Assembly (NCBI GenBank): GCA_024195585.1
Contig: SWBL01000159.1
Coordinates: 45,607-109,606, forward strand
Source of the DNA: Aureobasidium sp. EXF-3400
Taxonomy: Eukaryota > Ascomycota > Dothideomycetes > Dothideales > Saccotheciaceae
Length of the DNA: 64,000 nt
Direction: 5' to 3'
In this document: piece by piece, positions 9,477 to 18,557 of the stretch
Layout: the number at the start of each line of letters is the position of its first letter
Numbering within the stretch: position 1 is the first letter of the stretch
Position numbers and translations under genes: made by a program
The notes under the pieces: model-generated
What the model was told of the DNA's origin: nothing
Seen by the model: the letters and a program-made list of their open reading frames with translations, nothing else
Databases searched by the model: none

Positions 9477-10997
9477 GGCAGCGCTGGTCGCGACTTGTGC
9501 TGCATTTCTACCTTGAAATTCTCACGATTCGACCTACGATCATGATCACGACTTTCGGCCAACTTCGACCCTCATGTTCTTCTTTCTCGGCACCAGATTT
9601 ATCTTTGCTGTTGGGGCTTGTTGTCACGCTCCTGACTCTCCTTAGCTTCTTTCGCATGGCTTAACTGGATTTCAAATGGCCATCCGAACTGAATATCGGT
9701 CTCGCGGACTCGAATTGAGGATTTGAACGGTCTTTGAGTGCATGCATGCGGGATCCATAATCACGAGGCATACTACGAAACAAGACCAAAGTCGAGTGCT
9801 AAACTCCATGGAAGCCGCCTTCCGTCCTGCTTTCCAATGACAAACACACTCTGGACGGCGTTCTGAGAGCGTAGTTGGAGTGCTTGTTAACAAGGTTATG
9901 TTTGCAGTCACTATAACTCAAGTCAACAATATCAGGACCTGGACCGAGAGAAGTGTCCCTCCCTGCAGTCCTTCTGGATTGTAAGCAGCATATGATGCAC
10001 AGCAACCAAACTCGTACACGGTCGTATCTGTTGTCTCAGGGACGATGACTCTGAACCGGTGCATGAGTCTCAACCTCCATCCTACGAATCCGCATCTGCG
10101 ATCAGCAATCCGACAGAGCTGGCCTCGAATCCACTTGCAACAAACCTTCTGAAGAATCGAAGCCGTATGAATAGCAGGTCTATTACAGCTCTTTTTGTAC
10201 CTAGTATCTCTTTTCTCTGCGCCAACCCCACAAAACACCTCAATCTTACCTAAGCCCCTATTACTGAAGAGCGGGCAGAAGAAGCCTCCAGATCAGAAAC
10301 AAGCTAGGGGTTCTGGATACTGTAGTCGCGAGTTACATCTCTGGCTGTTCTGTGTCACCCAATCTGGCTTGGGAAGATGTGGTGGTTGTATTGCAAGTAG
10401 TCAAAGTGTATTTCTGTATCGACGTCTCAGATTGTCTATCTTGAAAGCTTCTCTTGCCTTTTGAAGCACTAAGGAATGGCTGTGAGGATTCAATTATTTG
10501 ATTGGAAGATCTCTTCTGTCTGCCATCCAGATGAGATAAATCATACTAACCACAAAGAGTTAGTTCTACCTAACATGGCCCAGTGCCTCGATCGAATAGG
10601 TTAGAAACTATTGCAAATGCCTTTCCCTCATCTGCTGATGGGATGCCACCTTTGGATCACGCTTCTCCACCTGTTTCACGCTTTGCAAAAGTGGTTGTCA
10701 TCTAGCATTGATTCCCCTGAGTAAGCAGCTATGATACTATCTTGATCATTATGTCGATATACTCCAGCGGGTGGGCTCGCGCGAGGCTGTGGTGTTTGAA
10801 GGCTGTTGTCCAAGTTATTCGTCAACTCGAATAATTTGGGTTCGCCTTTCCTTGAATTTTGACAAAAGCAGTGCCCAGTCGACCATTCGCATTCTCTGTT
10901 ATGATCTTGAACGCTCGAGGCTGTTGTTCATGGAGATCGCTTAGCACTAGTATCAAAACTATGGAAATGTTGTTGCCAGCTTTTCTTTCATCAAGTT
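9477..10997. other. long intergenic, nothing recognised
   Basis: About 1.5 kb without a supportable gene. Frames on the minus strand (9672-10238) are short and overlapping and show no domain. The right end holds the tRNA-Val flank. Confidence 0.5.
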
Positions 10998-11071
10998 GGT
11001 TCTGTGGTGTAGTTGGTTATCACTTCTGTCTAACACACAGGCGGTCCCCGGTTCGAACCCGGGCGGAATCA
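10998..11071 (+). tRNA. tRNA-Val(AAC)
   Basis: A 74-nt cloverleaf without intron. Acceptor GGTTCTG pairs with CGGAATC (two G-U type pairs). The D arm is GTGTAGTTGGTTATCAC, the anticodon stem TCTGT pairs with ACAGG around loop CTAACAC (anticodon AAC), and the T arm is CCCGG-TTCGAAC-CCGGG. Discriminator A. A T-rich terminator (ttgctttt) follows. Confidence 0.95.
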
Positions 11072-11484
11072 TTGCTTTTGCTCTTTGCCTTATCCCCTTT
11101 TTGTGTCTCTCATAAGGGCGGGGTCTTGTTGTTTTTGACGTTGGAAACTTTTTTTTGGAGGGCTTTTTTTGTTCTGGTGCGAAGTCTTTGGTGCGCGCAG
11201 TCGGAACCCCGCGTGGATTCTTTGACAACTTGAACTGCTTCCATTCAATTCTCAGAGATGTCACTCGACTGTAAATTTCTCGATCGTCAGAGCTCATATC
11301 GAATACGTCTGGGTACTATCGAAGGGATCTGTCAACGGATCTACTTGTTTGAGAAACCACAATTTATTTTGATTGGGAGAATATTGTTCATTTGTAGTCA
11401 TTATTCGTAAATCATTACATACCTACCTCGACAGTACAGACCAGCTGAACTGTCATCAGTATATCAGAGGAGTCGTCTCAGTTC
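11072..11484. other. intergenic, nothing recognised
   Basis: 3' flank between tRNA-Val and the convergent gene ending at 11485. T-rich tracts near 11140-11170 only. Confidence 0.5.
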
Positions 11485-12351
11485 CTAATTCCAGCTTTGA
11501 GAGTTAATGTTCAAGTACTGCTCCATCTTAGGAACAGTAACATCACGCTGCATCTGGATCGCGGTAATATTAGCAAACGTCGGCATAGTCTCAGACGTAC
11601 CGAATTTGTGGACTAGATGTCCAGTGCGTTCATCCGCCCAGTTGCGCAACATACGGGCGTTTTCGCTGATGGTAAGTCTACCGCAGCGACACTTTCTGGT
11701 GTCGATCTCTGCTGCCATGATTATCGGATCTAAATGAGTGCAGATGCATGGGTGAGGGTCATCCCAGTGTTGGGCTTCGTGCTTGAACATGTCTTTCTTG
11801 ACTTTTGTGCAGAAATTGCAGGTCGGGCAGCCGATGCAGTCGAGATCGATCTTGGGATCTTTTCTGTAGACGGAAGACCTGCGGGGAGATTGCTGTGGTG
11901 GTACGTTAGAGGCATGGTACTGACCTTCGTAGCTGTTCATTGCCCAGGGTGTGAATGAAGTATAATCTTGTTGGATGCGAGAGCCGTCCAAGATGATATC
12001 TGAGGCAGTTTCTGCATCGCTCGAGGGCGTGTTTTGGGCAGCAGAGACGAGTTGATCGAAAGCCTGCTCGCGGGTAGTCCATTGCACAACGCGAAAGCGA
12101 TAACCAACAGAGGCAAACAGTTCAGCCGTCTCGTAGATGAATTGATTAGGCATGGGATCACCTCGCAAGACCCATCTCTCAAGAATACTTTGAACTTGAC
12201 CAGCAAGATCATTTTGAGTCTGCATTTGTGCCAGGAAAAGAATGTGGTTGGCTAACTGGATCATATCAGTAAATTGACAACGCTCAATCATTGAACAGGA
12301 AGTAGAGTATGTCTCCAGGACAGGTGGGTTGAGGGCGGTACATCGAGTCAT
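11485..12351 (-). CDS. hypothetical Cys/His-rich protein (possible zinc-binding)
   Basis: Single exon, 288 residues. The N-terminal half is helical (MIQLANHILFLAQMQTQ...). The middle is disordered and Ser/Gln-rich. From residue about 168 there is a Cys/His cluster: DCIGCPTCNFC, then KHEAQHW, then HPCICTHLD, then RKCRCGRL. The spacing C-x2-C-x9-H-x3-H is C2H2-like but shorter between the pairs than the classical finger, so a divergent zinc site is likely. No known family recognised. The nearby DUF3632-like gene is on the same strand, but there is no evidence of functional linkage. Confidence 0.6.
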   Translation of the reverse strand: MTRCTALNPPVLETYSTSCSMIERCQFTDMIQLANHILFLAQMQTQNDLAGQVQSILERWVLRGDPMPNQFIYETAELFASVGYRFRVVQWTTREQAFDQLVSAAQNTPSSDAETASDIILDGSRIQQDYTSFTPWAMNSYEGQYHASNVPPQQSPRRSSVYRKDPKIDLDCIGCPTCNFCTKVKKDMFKHEAQHWDDPHPCICTHLDPIIMAAEIDTRKCRCGRLTISENARMLRNWADERTGHLVHKFGTSETMPTFANITAIQMQRDVTVPKMEQYLNINSQSWN

Positions 12352-12898
12352 GAACTAAGTCATCTCCAGGATGTGCTCATGGGTCGCGCAATTGTAGTCG
12401 GTCATTTTGCTTTTTGGTGTCGGTAATGATTTTCTGTACAAATTACGCGGATCGCCAGGATGTGAGAAGAAAGACGAGTTTGAGTACGGGATGGCTTATG
12501 TATTGGGGAGCTCGAGGGCTGGCGCAGAACAAAGACGTTTCTTGTACTGATGCATTGTTTTCTTTGAACAAAGCCACAATGCCTTCTGTCTTGGATGGCT
12601 TTGTCGACCTTTGTAACCGACGCTTTGTTGCTTTGTCTTCGTTCTTATTCTCAGAGCAGCATTGAATTGCACAACAGAGTCGCGATACAGCGTGGTAGTC
12701 GTCGAGAACTGTATCAACATCCTATTGGGGGTTGAAAATGGTCAGGAGAGAACAGTCTAGTCTGATCAGATGGTCAGATTGTGACAGAAGAAGAAGAAGA
12801 TAGAAGCGACAGACGATGAGAAACTCAACAACCCCTTGGCTTTGTCGATTTGTTTAATTGGTCGATAGATGGGTATTACCGAGCGACAGTAGACGTGA
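12352..12898. other. intergenic, nothing recognised
   Basis: Spacer between two minus-strand genes. Small frames on both strands lack support. Confidence 0.5.
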
Positions 12899-13415
12899 TC
12901 ATGCTGTTCTAGATGACGTTTTCGAGTAGTCGAAGAGAGTATATATACCATCAGATTCCAACAAATCCCGGAAAGCTTTGAGACTGCTCTTCTCATAGTC
13001 TCCAGTATCTTGCTCGACTTGTTCCGCAAACTCAGGAGCGAACAACGGTAGATTTGACCATATTCTGGTGTTATGGCCCCAGATCTGTAGCGTCTCGACT
13101 TGAGTCTTCTTGAGCTCAGCCACGAAATCAACTAGTCTCTGGATCGCATAGTGTCCTGGAGGTATTTGCTGTAAGAGTTCAAACATTGGTGGCCAGACTC
13201 CGTAGAGAAACCTTACTGGGTCTCTGCTCCGCACGTCCAAGCTGCCAGTTATTGTCGTTTGGTATAATGAGTTGACCGAATCGGCCGCTCTCGCTGCGGC
13301 ACCACTAGACTCCTGTAGAAGTATCTCTTGTCAACATTTTTGATCAGCAGGTGTTGTATCATGTACATACATATTCTCCCTGCGCAATGCTTTGCAGGTT
13401 GTTAGCAATGAACAT
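12899..13415 (-). CDS. DUF3632-like protein, short, two exons
   Basis: Exons 13371-13415 and 12899-13312 are joined across a 58-nt intron (GTATGT donor, TACAG acceptor), giving 152 residues. The body reads IPPGHYAIQRLVDFVAELKK, then QIWGHNTRIWSNLPLFAPEF. This resembles the W-x-x-LP-x-x-x-P core of fungal DUF3632 proteins, which have no known function. It is shorter than usual for that family, so the C-terminal part may be lost or unspliced. A TATATATA sequence at 13423-13430 sits almost on top of the chosen ATG. If that is the TATA box, transcription would begin downstream of this start, so the first exon is the weak point. Confidence 0.55.
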
Positions 13416-13981
13416 TCTAGTTTATATATAGGTCAAAGTGGAAGGCATTGGATAAAGTGCTGAGTTCATGCAACACACAGTTCGCGAGGAGGCGAGTCGT
13501 GTCGTGACTGGTGCCAAGTGCATGATAATTTAACCACGGCTAGCAATACGTTGAATCTCTCGGCTACTTAATCATGGTTGAAGGGACATAGCCGTATGTA
13601 ACAGTCCAGTAGGTGGGCGAGTGAATATTGGAGGTAAGAAATCTGGCGAGGATGATGGACTATCAGTGAAGGCTATGATTGTTGCTATTGGACGTTATGA
13701 GTCGCTGCGTCAGCATTGTGCACGCTTGGTCAGCCTCATACTTCATCTCATTTTGTTTATTGTCCTTTGTGAACGACCAAAACTCCTACGCACAATCTCA
13801 GCACAGTGATCTCAGCCTTGCTCACATCATTAAAGAATCATTGTTACCACGGCACCTCTTTTGCCATCGAGCAAAGTCACTCTTCGACCTTCGTCAACAC
13901 TGCACAAGGTTCCGTGGCTGTCACACTCACCGACCTCGACGGTGAATCCCCTCTAACGACCCTTCTGTTCACAAGAGCAAC
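13416..13981. other. intergenic, nothing recognised
   Basis: Divergent spacer between the DUF3632-like gene and the Mei2-type relic. No gene seen. Confidence 0.4.
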
Positions 13982-14330
13982 ATGAAGTATTGGCGCTTAC
14001 ATCAACCTCAAACTGTCAATCTGAGACAGATCGAGGCAGGTGCCAATGCTCGCACCGCGATCATGCTGCGTAGCATCACCAACTACGCGGAGTTCAAGGA
14101 CTCAAAGATCTTTCTTGACGCCACCTTCAAAGGCGGTAGCTCACTACGACTTCTCCTACCTGTGCATTGGCTTGTCTCGGGGCGCCCACGTCCGAGCTCC
14201 AATCTGGACACCCTTCGTCAACACCAACACATACTTGTGTCTCTGTGAGTTCTCTTCCTGGTGTTCCAGTTATTCAACAACACGATCAGGTCACTGACCA
14301 GACGCCATAGGACACTATGTCTCTTGCCGT
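13982..14330 (+). pseudogene. frameshifted Mei2-type RRM (RRM_2) relic
   Basis: The first frame reads NLRQIEAGANARTAIMLRSI, matching the start of the C-terminal RNA recognition motif of Mei2-like proteins (consensus RTT-x-M-L-R-N-I-P-N). After about 14135 the continuation (HYDFSYLCIGLSRG, matching the consensus YDFFYLPIDF region, and later FVNTNTY) lies in the next frame. No intron of workable size fits between the two parts. The domain end is replaced by unrelated codons and a stop. Intact Mei2-like RRMs bind RNA; this copy has lost the reading frame once and looks inactive. An undetected short intron or sequencing indel are the alternatives. Confidence 0.6.
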
Positions 14331-14458
14331 GGCTTTCGGGCTTTGTCCCCCCGCGCCGCGGCAGAGGCTTTTGGACTCTTGTCCCACTGAAGGACAGGCC
14401 TTCCTCTGCTGCGGCGAGGAAAAGCAGTCTGCGCTTGCATCAACGACAACAAAGCAAG

Positions 14459-15047
14459 ATGTCTACCTTCTGGAGCAAACTCAAGGCTTTCCTCTGCTGC
14501 GGTGAGGAAGAAAAGCCCGGCACTGTCATCGTGAGTTACACGCTGTTGTTGACATCAGCTTAACTGACGCATTCGTGCAACAGGGCGAGCCTTTCGACTT
14601 TAAACGTTTTGAAGTTGAACTTGCCGGCCTTTCCGAGCACGAGTTAGTCCTACCTGTCTCACTGTCTACAATGAAGACTTATCTGCTGACACCTGATGTA
14701 TTAAACGCTCCTTGATCCGCAACAGACCCGTCCTAGCCACTTATCCCCTCCACACCGACGGAACTCAGCATGCTGCTCGACTGGATCGGGCTAAAGCCCA
14801 CGGCAGAGCACTGAGCGAATCCATCATGTTAGTCACCACCACTGCAATGTGGGCCTTTGGAGCTAAAAGCTCTAGTTATTCTGCATTAGCTAACGAAAGC
14901 ACTTCGATGACACAGCCTCTGAACTCTGAAGAAGACACCACACCCAACGAGACAAAGGAGCTGCTGCCTTGCTATGCAGATTGTTTCTACGCCATTGCCA
15001 CCACCAACACAATGTCAAACCTCGAGCACGTACATCACCAACGCTAG
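14459..15047 (+). CDS. hypothetical small protein with CCGEEE motif, three exons
   Basis: Exons 14459-14530, 14584-14642 and 14726-15047 join in frame, using GTGAGT...CAACAG and GTTAGT...CAACAG introns of 53 and 83 nt. The protein has about 150 residues. The N-terminus MSTFWSKLKAFLCCGEEE has a paired Cys that could be lipidated. The second exon gives GEPFDFKRFEVELAGLSEHE. The last exon is Ser/Thr-rich and may contain a further unrecognised intron near 14827. Just upstream (14401-14425) lies a near copy of the ttcctctgctgcgg segment found inside exon 1, so the 5' region contains a short direct duplication. Family unknown. Confidence 0.5.
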
Positions 15048-15084
15048 GAAGACAACACTCTCCACGAGGTGTTGGCGCTACTGT

Positions 15085-15843
15085 TTAGCGGCGCAAGTAG
15101 CCTGAGAAAGGAACACACCCAGCCGAGATTGTGAGGGCTGCCGACTTCCATACATCGACATGCACAACAACACCGTCAAATTCTTTACTCTCTCCATGGC
15201 ATCCACGAGGAACAAGATAAACTGCTCGGCCGTGCAAAGACATAGTTCTGCAGCTTCCGTATCGGTCTGAGGGACAAAGATCCTCGTGATCGATGCCACC
15301 GTCCGAAATTGGGAGATAGGAAGCCAGCAGAAGATATTGAACGAGGAAAGAAAGAGAAGGAGGGAGGGTGCAGGCTATCCTGTAGTATGCCGAGCAGTGT
15401 ATTCGGTGACGATAATTCTGAACTTTAATAGCATTCTTTTCAGGTCGACAGACTTCTTGTCCGAAGCATTCAAACGTAATCAAGTCGCCAGAAAAACTTC
15501 CACTGCTTCTAAATGGCCAGCCTGTTTCCGGAGATGCACGCTGCACAACTTCCACCAGCTCTTCCTTGATGGCTTCGACGCTCTCTCCCACCAATCCATG
15601 TCGGACAAGAGGTACTGGACTGATGGTCGCTACAAATATCACAACTGCAGAACGCTCCTTATGCTGGTTTTGTCCATGGCCAATATCGAAAGCAAAGAAA
15701 TCTGGCAGTACTTCGCTGCTGGCTACACTTTTGTCAAAGTGAGTGACGAAGACTCCTGGAAAGTCTTCGAATTGCACCTCCAATATTCTACCTACCATTC
15801 CTACCTCCATCACGATCATCTGACAGCCTCTAAGTTTTACCAA
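15085..15843 (-). CDS. uncertain ORF, 252 residues, opposed by an equally long frame
   Basis: The minus strand is open here for 252 codons from ATG. The plus strand is also open for 282 codons across 15286-16134, with no intron needed in either. Neither translation has a domain I recognise. The minus frame is somewhat more protein-like (FFAFDIGHGQNQHKERSAVV, EAIKEELVEVVQ), and it lies directly downstream of the minus-strand remnant at 15847-16830, so it may belong to the same decayed locus. One of the two frames is a shadow; conservation of the third codon position across relatives would decide. Confidence 0.25.
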   Translation of the reverse strand: MVKLRGCQMIVMEVGMVGRILEVQFEDFPGVFVTHFDKSVASSEVLPDFFAFDIGHGQNQHKERSAVVIFVATISPVPLVRHGLVGESVEAIKEELVEVVQRASPETGWPFRSSGSFSGDLITFECFGQEVCRPEKNAIKVQNYRHRIHCSAYYRIACTLPPSLSFLVQYLLLASYLPISDGGIDHEDLCPSDRYGSCRTMSLHGRAVYLVPRGCHGESKEFDGVVVHVDVWKSAALTISAGCVPFSGYLRR

Positions 15844-15846
15844 TCC

Positions 15847-16830
15847 TTACCAATCTTTACCAAAAATAGAATCAATCGCAAGACCAGTGTTAGTGATAAT
15901 GTGAAAGCCACGAAAACTCTTCGTGAATCCCGAGAAACACCTGATGTGCAGCTCCTCATTCTCCTCGGCGATTTCATACTGATCCTTTTCCGGGATCTCG
16001 CCACGGTAGCAGGCAGCATTGAAGACTTTGATGAAGAAATCGTGGAGCATGGCGGTAGGCATGGCACAGAAACGTCGATTGTTGTAGGTTGGGCCGATGT
16101 GGCGGCGGAAGCCTTGTCTCTGTGTCGGAGATGAAGAGGTTAGTGGATGGCGTGATTGTCAAGGATATTGGTGTGCAATAAGGAAACTTACAAATCTTGG
16201 ATGAAGACAAGGTTGAGCAGTTCAATATGTCAGCCATCAGCATGCAGCCGCGGGAAAGGCACGAGAGCACGCATGAAAGCAAGGTGTACGGCGTCCCCGT
16301 CACCTCCAACACTGAGGTCGATGACAATGACCTGCTCCTTTGCACTACCACTTCGAAGTATGCAAACAAGCGGCCCTCATCGTGGAAGAAGTCAAAATCT
16401 TGCTTTCAAACATCATCGTCACAAGGGGAGATGAGCCATCCAGCTGTAGTTGATACGACTGCGTTGCTCCTGATCAAGCACAACTGGAAACCATGGGCAG
16501 AAGGCGCTTGTTTGGAAACCTCCCAGTCGCTGCCGTAGCCCGAATGCCAGGAGTAGAAGTAGTGCAACATTGTCTTTCCCTCCCTTCGGCGCTGTAGGAG
16601 TCGAATTGAAAGCGCTCAGGGGTCAGTGGGTAGTTGGAGGAAGTCCAAGGTTGACCAGATGAGATGCAATTGAGGCTGGACCGGGACCTGACAGGAGTTT
16701 GAGCTTGATCGGACAGCTTTGTTGTCTGCCCATCTCTGAACACGATGAAGGCGGCAGTCTGGGACTCGTTGCAGGCGACAGATATGTTCTTTGTAGATTG
16801 CAGTGGGAATGCATAGGGTTGTCATCTAGA
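15847..16830 (-). pseudogene. damaged minus-strand gene, family unrecognised
   Basis: The last exon (15847 to about 16129) is coherent: RQGFRRHIGPTYNNRRFCAM, MLHDFFIKVFNAAC, GFTKSFRGFHIITN, ending FGKDW. It follows a good intron with GTAAGT donor and GACACAG acceptor, about 60 nt. The preceding exon reads VIVIDLSVGGDGDAVHLAFM and then meets an in-frame TGA before HIELLNLVFIQDL, where no intron of credible size fits. Further upstream (16474-16825) short frames continue in more than one phase. I infer a gene with a nonsense mutation and perhaps frameshifts. A missed exon arrangement is the alternative. Confidence 0.4.
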
Positions 16831-17136
16831 GAACATAGTCAGCCAAGGTCAGTCTAGAGAAAAGTTGTGTGAGAGTGGGCACTAATGACTTGAGTATAAG
16901 CTTGGTCTCGAGGCATAGCAGTAGTGTCTTTGTTGTTTGCACAAGGAGACTCGGCAGATTACCAGAACGGGACTAGTCCTCGATGGTGGTCATCGTTTCG
17001 GCGCACTTCGACGGACTATTCACACGAGGTAAATTCGCGTCGACTCAAGCGAAACACAACAACACAAGTTACTCTACGCGACCTCGCATCCATATCCACT
17101 TACGCCCAACTCGACCATACATTGAGCCATCCCAAC

Positions 17137-18226
17137 ATGGTCACCACCAGGAATGGCGCGTTGAAGGACCGCCGGGTCACAAGAAGTATGGCCGCCCCTA
17201 AACCTACCTCATCTGGAGTCGTCAAACGCAAGGCCACTGCCGCACCCAGAGCTGCACGCAAGACAGCACAGAAGCCCAAGAAGACTGTCCCCAAGAAGCA
17301 GAATGTCACCAACCCTGAGCCCATCCTCGAGGACCGCGGTACGACTGACGCCAACCACGAGATGAACACGACAACAACCAACAAAGACACCGAAATCAGA
17401 GCTGTCACCAGGAACATGACTAAGAATGGTGATCAGACCGTCACCGCCATGTCTTCTACATCCAAGAAAACTTCTATCAATGCTACCAAAGGCAAAGGAG
17501 CATCCACCAAGAACAGAAGCAAAGCCGCAACTAGCCACGAAGGAAGTGCTCCCCCTGCTGCTCGTCCAACCACTCGCAGCATGACAAACAGTATGGAGAG
17601 CACTACCACAATTGCGCCTCCTGAACCTCCGATCCAAGCTGAAGGAAACTTCCCCGCCCCGTCTCGCCGCATCACCAGGCAGATGGCAAACCAGGATGCC
17701 CTCACCCCTTCATCCGTTACCAGCAGCGCCCCTGTTGATGAGGTTCAAGCCCGCCCCAGACCTACCGTTGTCAGAACCACCGACCCTCCTCGCGCTCGCC
17801 GTGCAAACGCCAGGACCATGATCACTCCTCGCGTTCGTATCGTCAGACACCCGGTGACCGCCCCTATCACTGCAGGTCAAGAGCGCTACAGGATCGCCAG
17901 AACCCGTGCCTCACTCAGACGTGCGCTTGAGGGCGATCAGGAGTGGTCCGACTTGATCCATGGCCAGCGCAGAGAGATGATCAGATTGTTCGCTTGGATG
18001 ATATCAGAACCAGGCAGGACTCATCATGATTACTTCAACCTGCCCATCCACCACGAGGCGTTGACTACCAGGCCCATGGTCAATACGTCGGTAAGTTAGT
18101 CTTCGCGACGTGGGTTGAACAAAATCACTGATAGAATGTTAGATCATCCCCAGAGTGCGTGCTTGGTATGAGAGCTTGAAGACGGGCACCAACGATGAGG
18201 AAGAAGAGGCCATCGAAGCACCTTAA
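17137..18226 (+). CDS. basic disordered protein with repeated TR-x-M motifs, two exons
   Basis: Exons 17137-18090 and 18143-18226 (52-nt intron, GTAAGT...GTTAG) give 345 residues. The protein is rich in Thr, Lys, Arg, Pro and Ala. The short motif TR-[SNQ]-M recurs: RVTRSMAA, AVTRNMTK, TTRSMTNS, RITRQMAN, plus MVTTRNG at the very start. The C-terminal 90 residues look ordered (RYRIARTRASLRRALEGDQEWSDLIHGQRREMIRLFAWM). Splicing adds IIPRVRAWYESLKTGTNDEEEE at the end. An upstream in-frame extension to 16924 exists, but the context at 17137 and the composition favour the later start. Nuclear, nucleic-acid-associated function is plausible from composition only. No family recognised. Confidence 0.65.
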
Positions 18227-18557
18227 GGATCTCACGACTGATGTTGTACATGACGGAAGACGTACCAAGGTCTTGGCCTTCGACTATTGGCAAGAATGAG
18301 ACTGTGAGAGGTGAAAAAGACACGGAGGGCATAGAGAGGAGTGCTTGCAGTAATGATGATACCCTGTAGCGCTGTAGGCTACATTTGAAGACTCTTCCGA
18401 TGATGAAGAGAAGTAATAGTTCAAGTTTCCAACCACAAAACCATTGTGCATTGAGATAGCGCCAGTAAATGAACAAGAAGCTCCGTTGGAAATAAAGGAA
18501 ATCACAATACAAGAACTACAAACTCAAAACCAATTCCATCGTCCTCAAAACTTCTTT

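Noticed and set aside
10859..11297. Plus- and minus-strand frames over 110 codons
   Set aside because: They run through the tRNA-Val gene on both strands and have no protein-like pattern.
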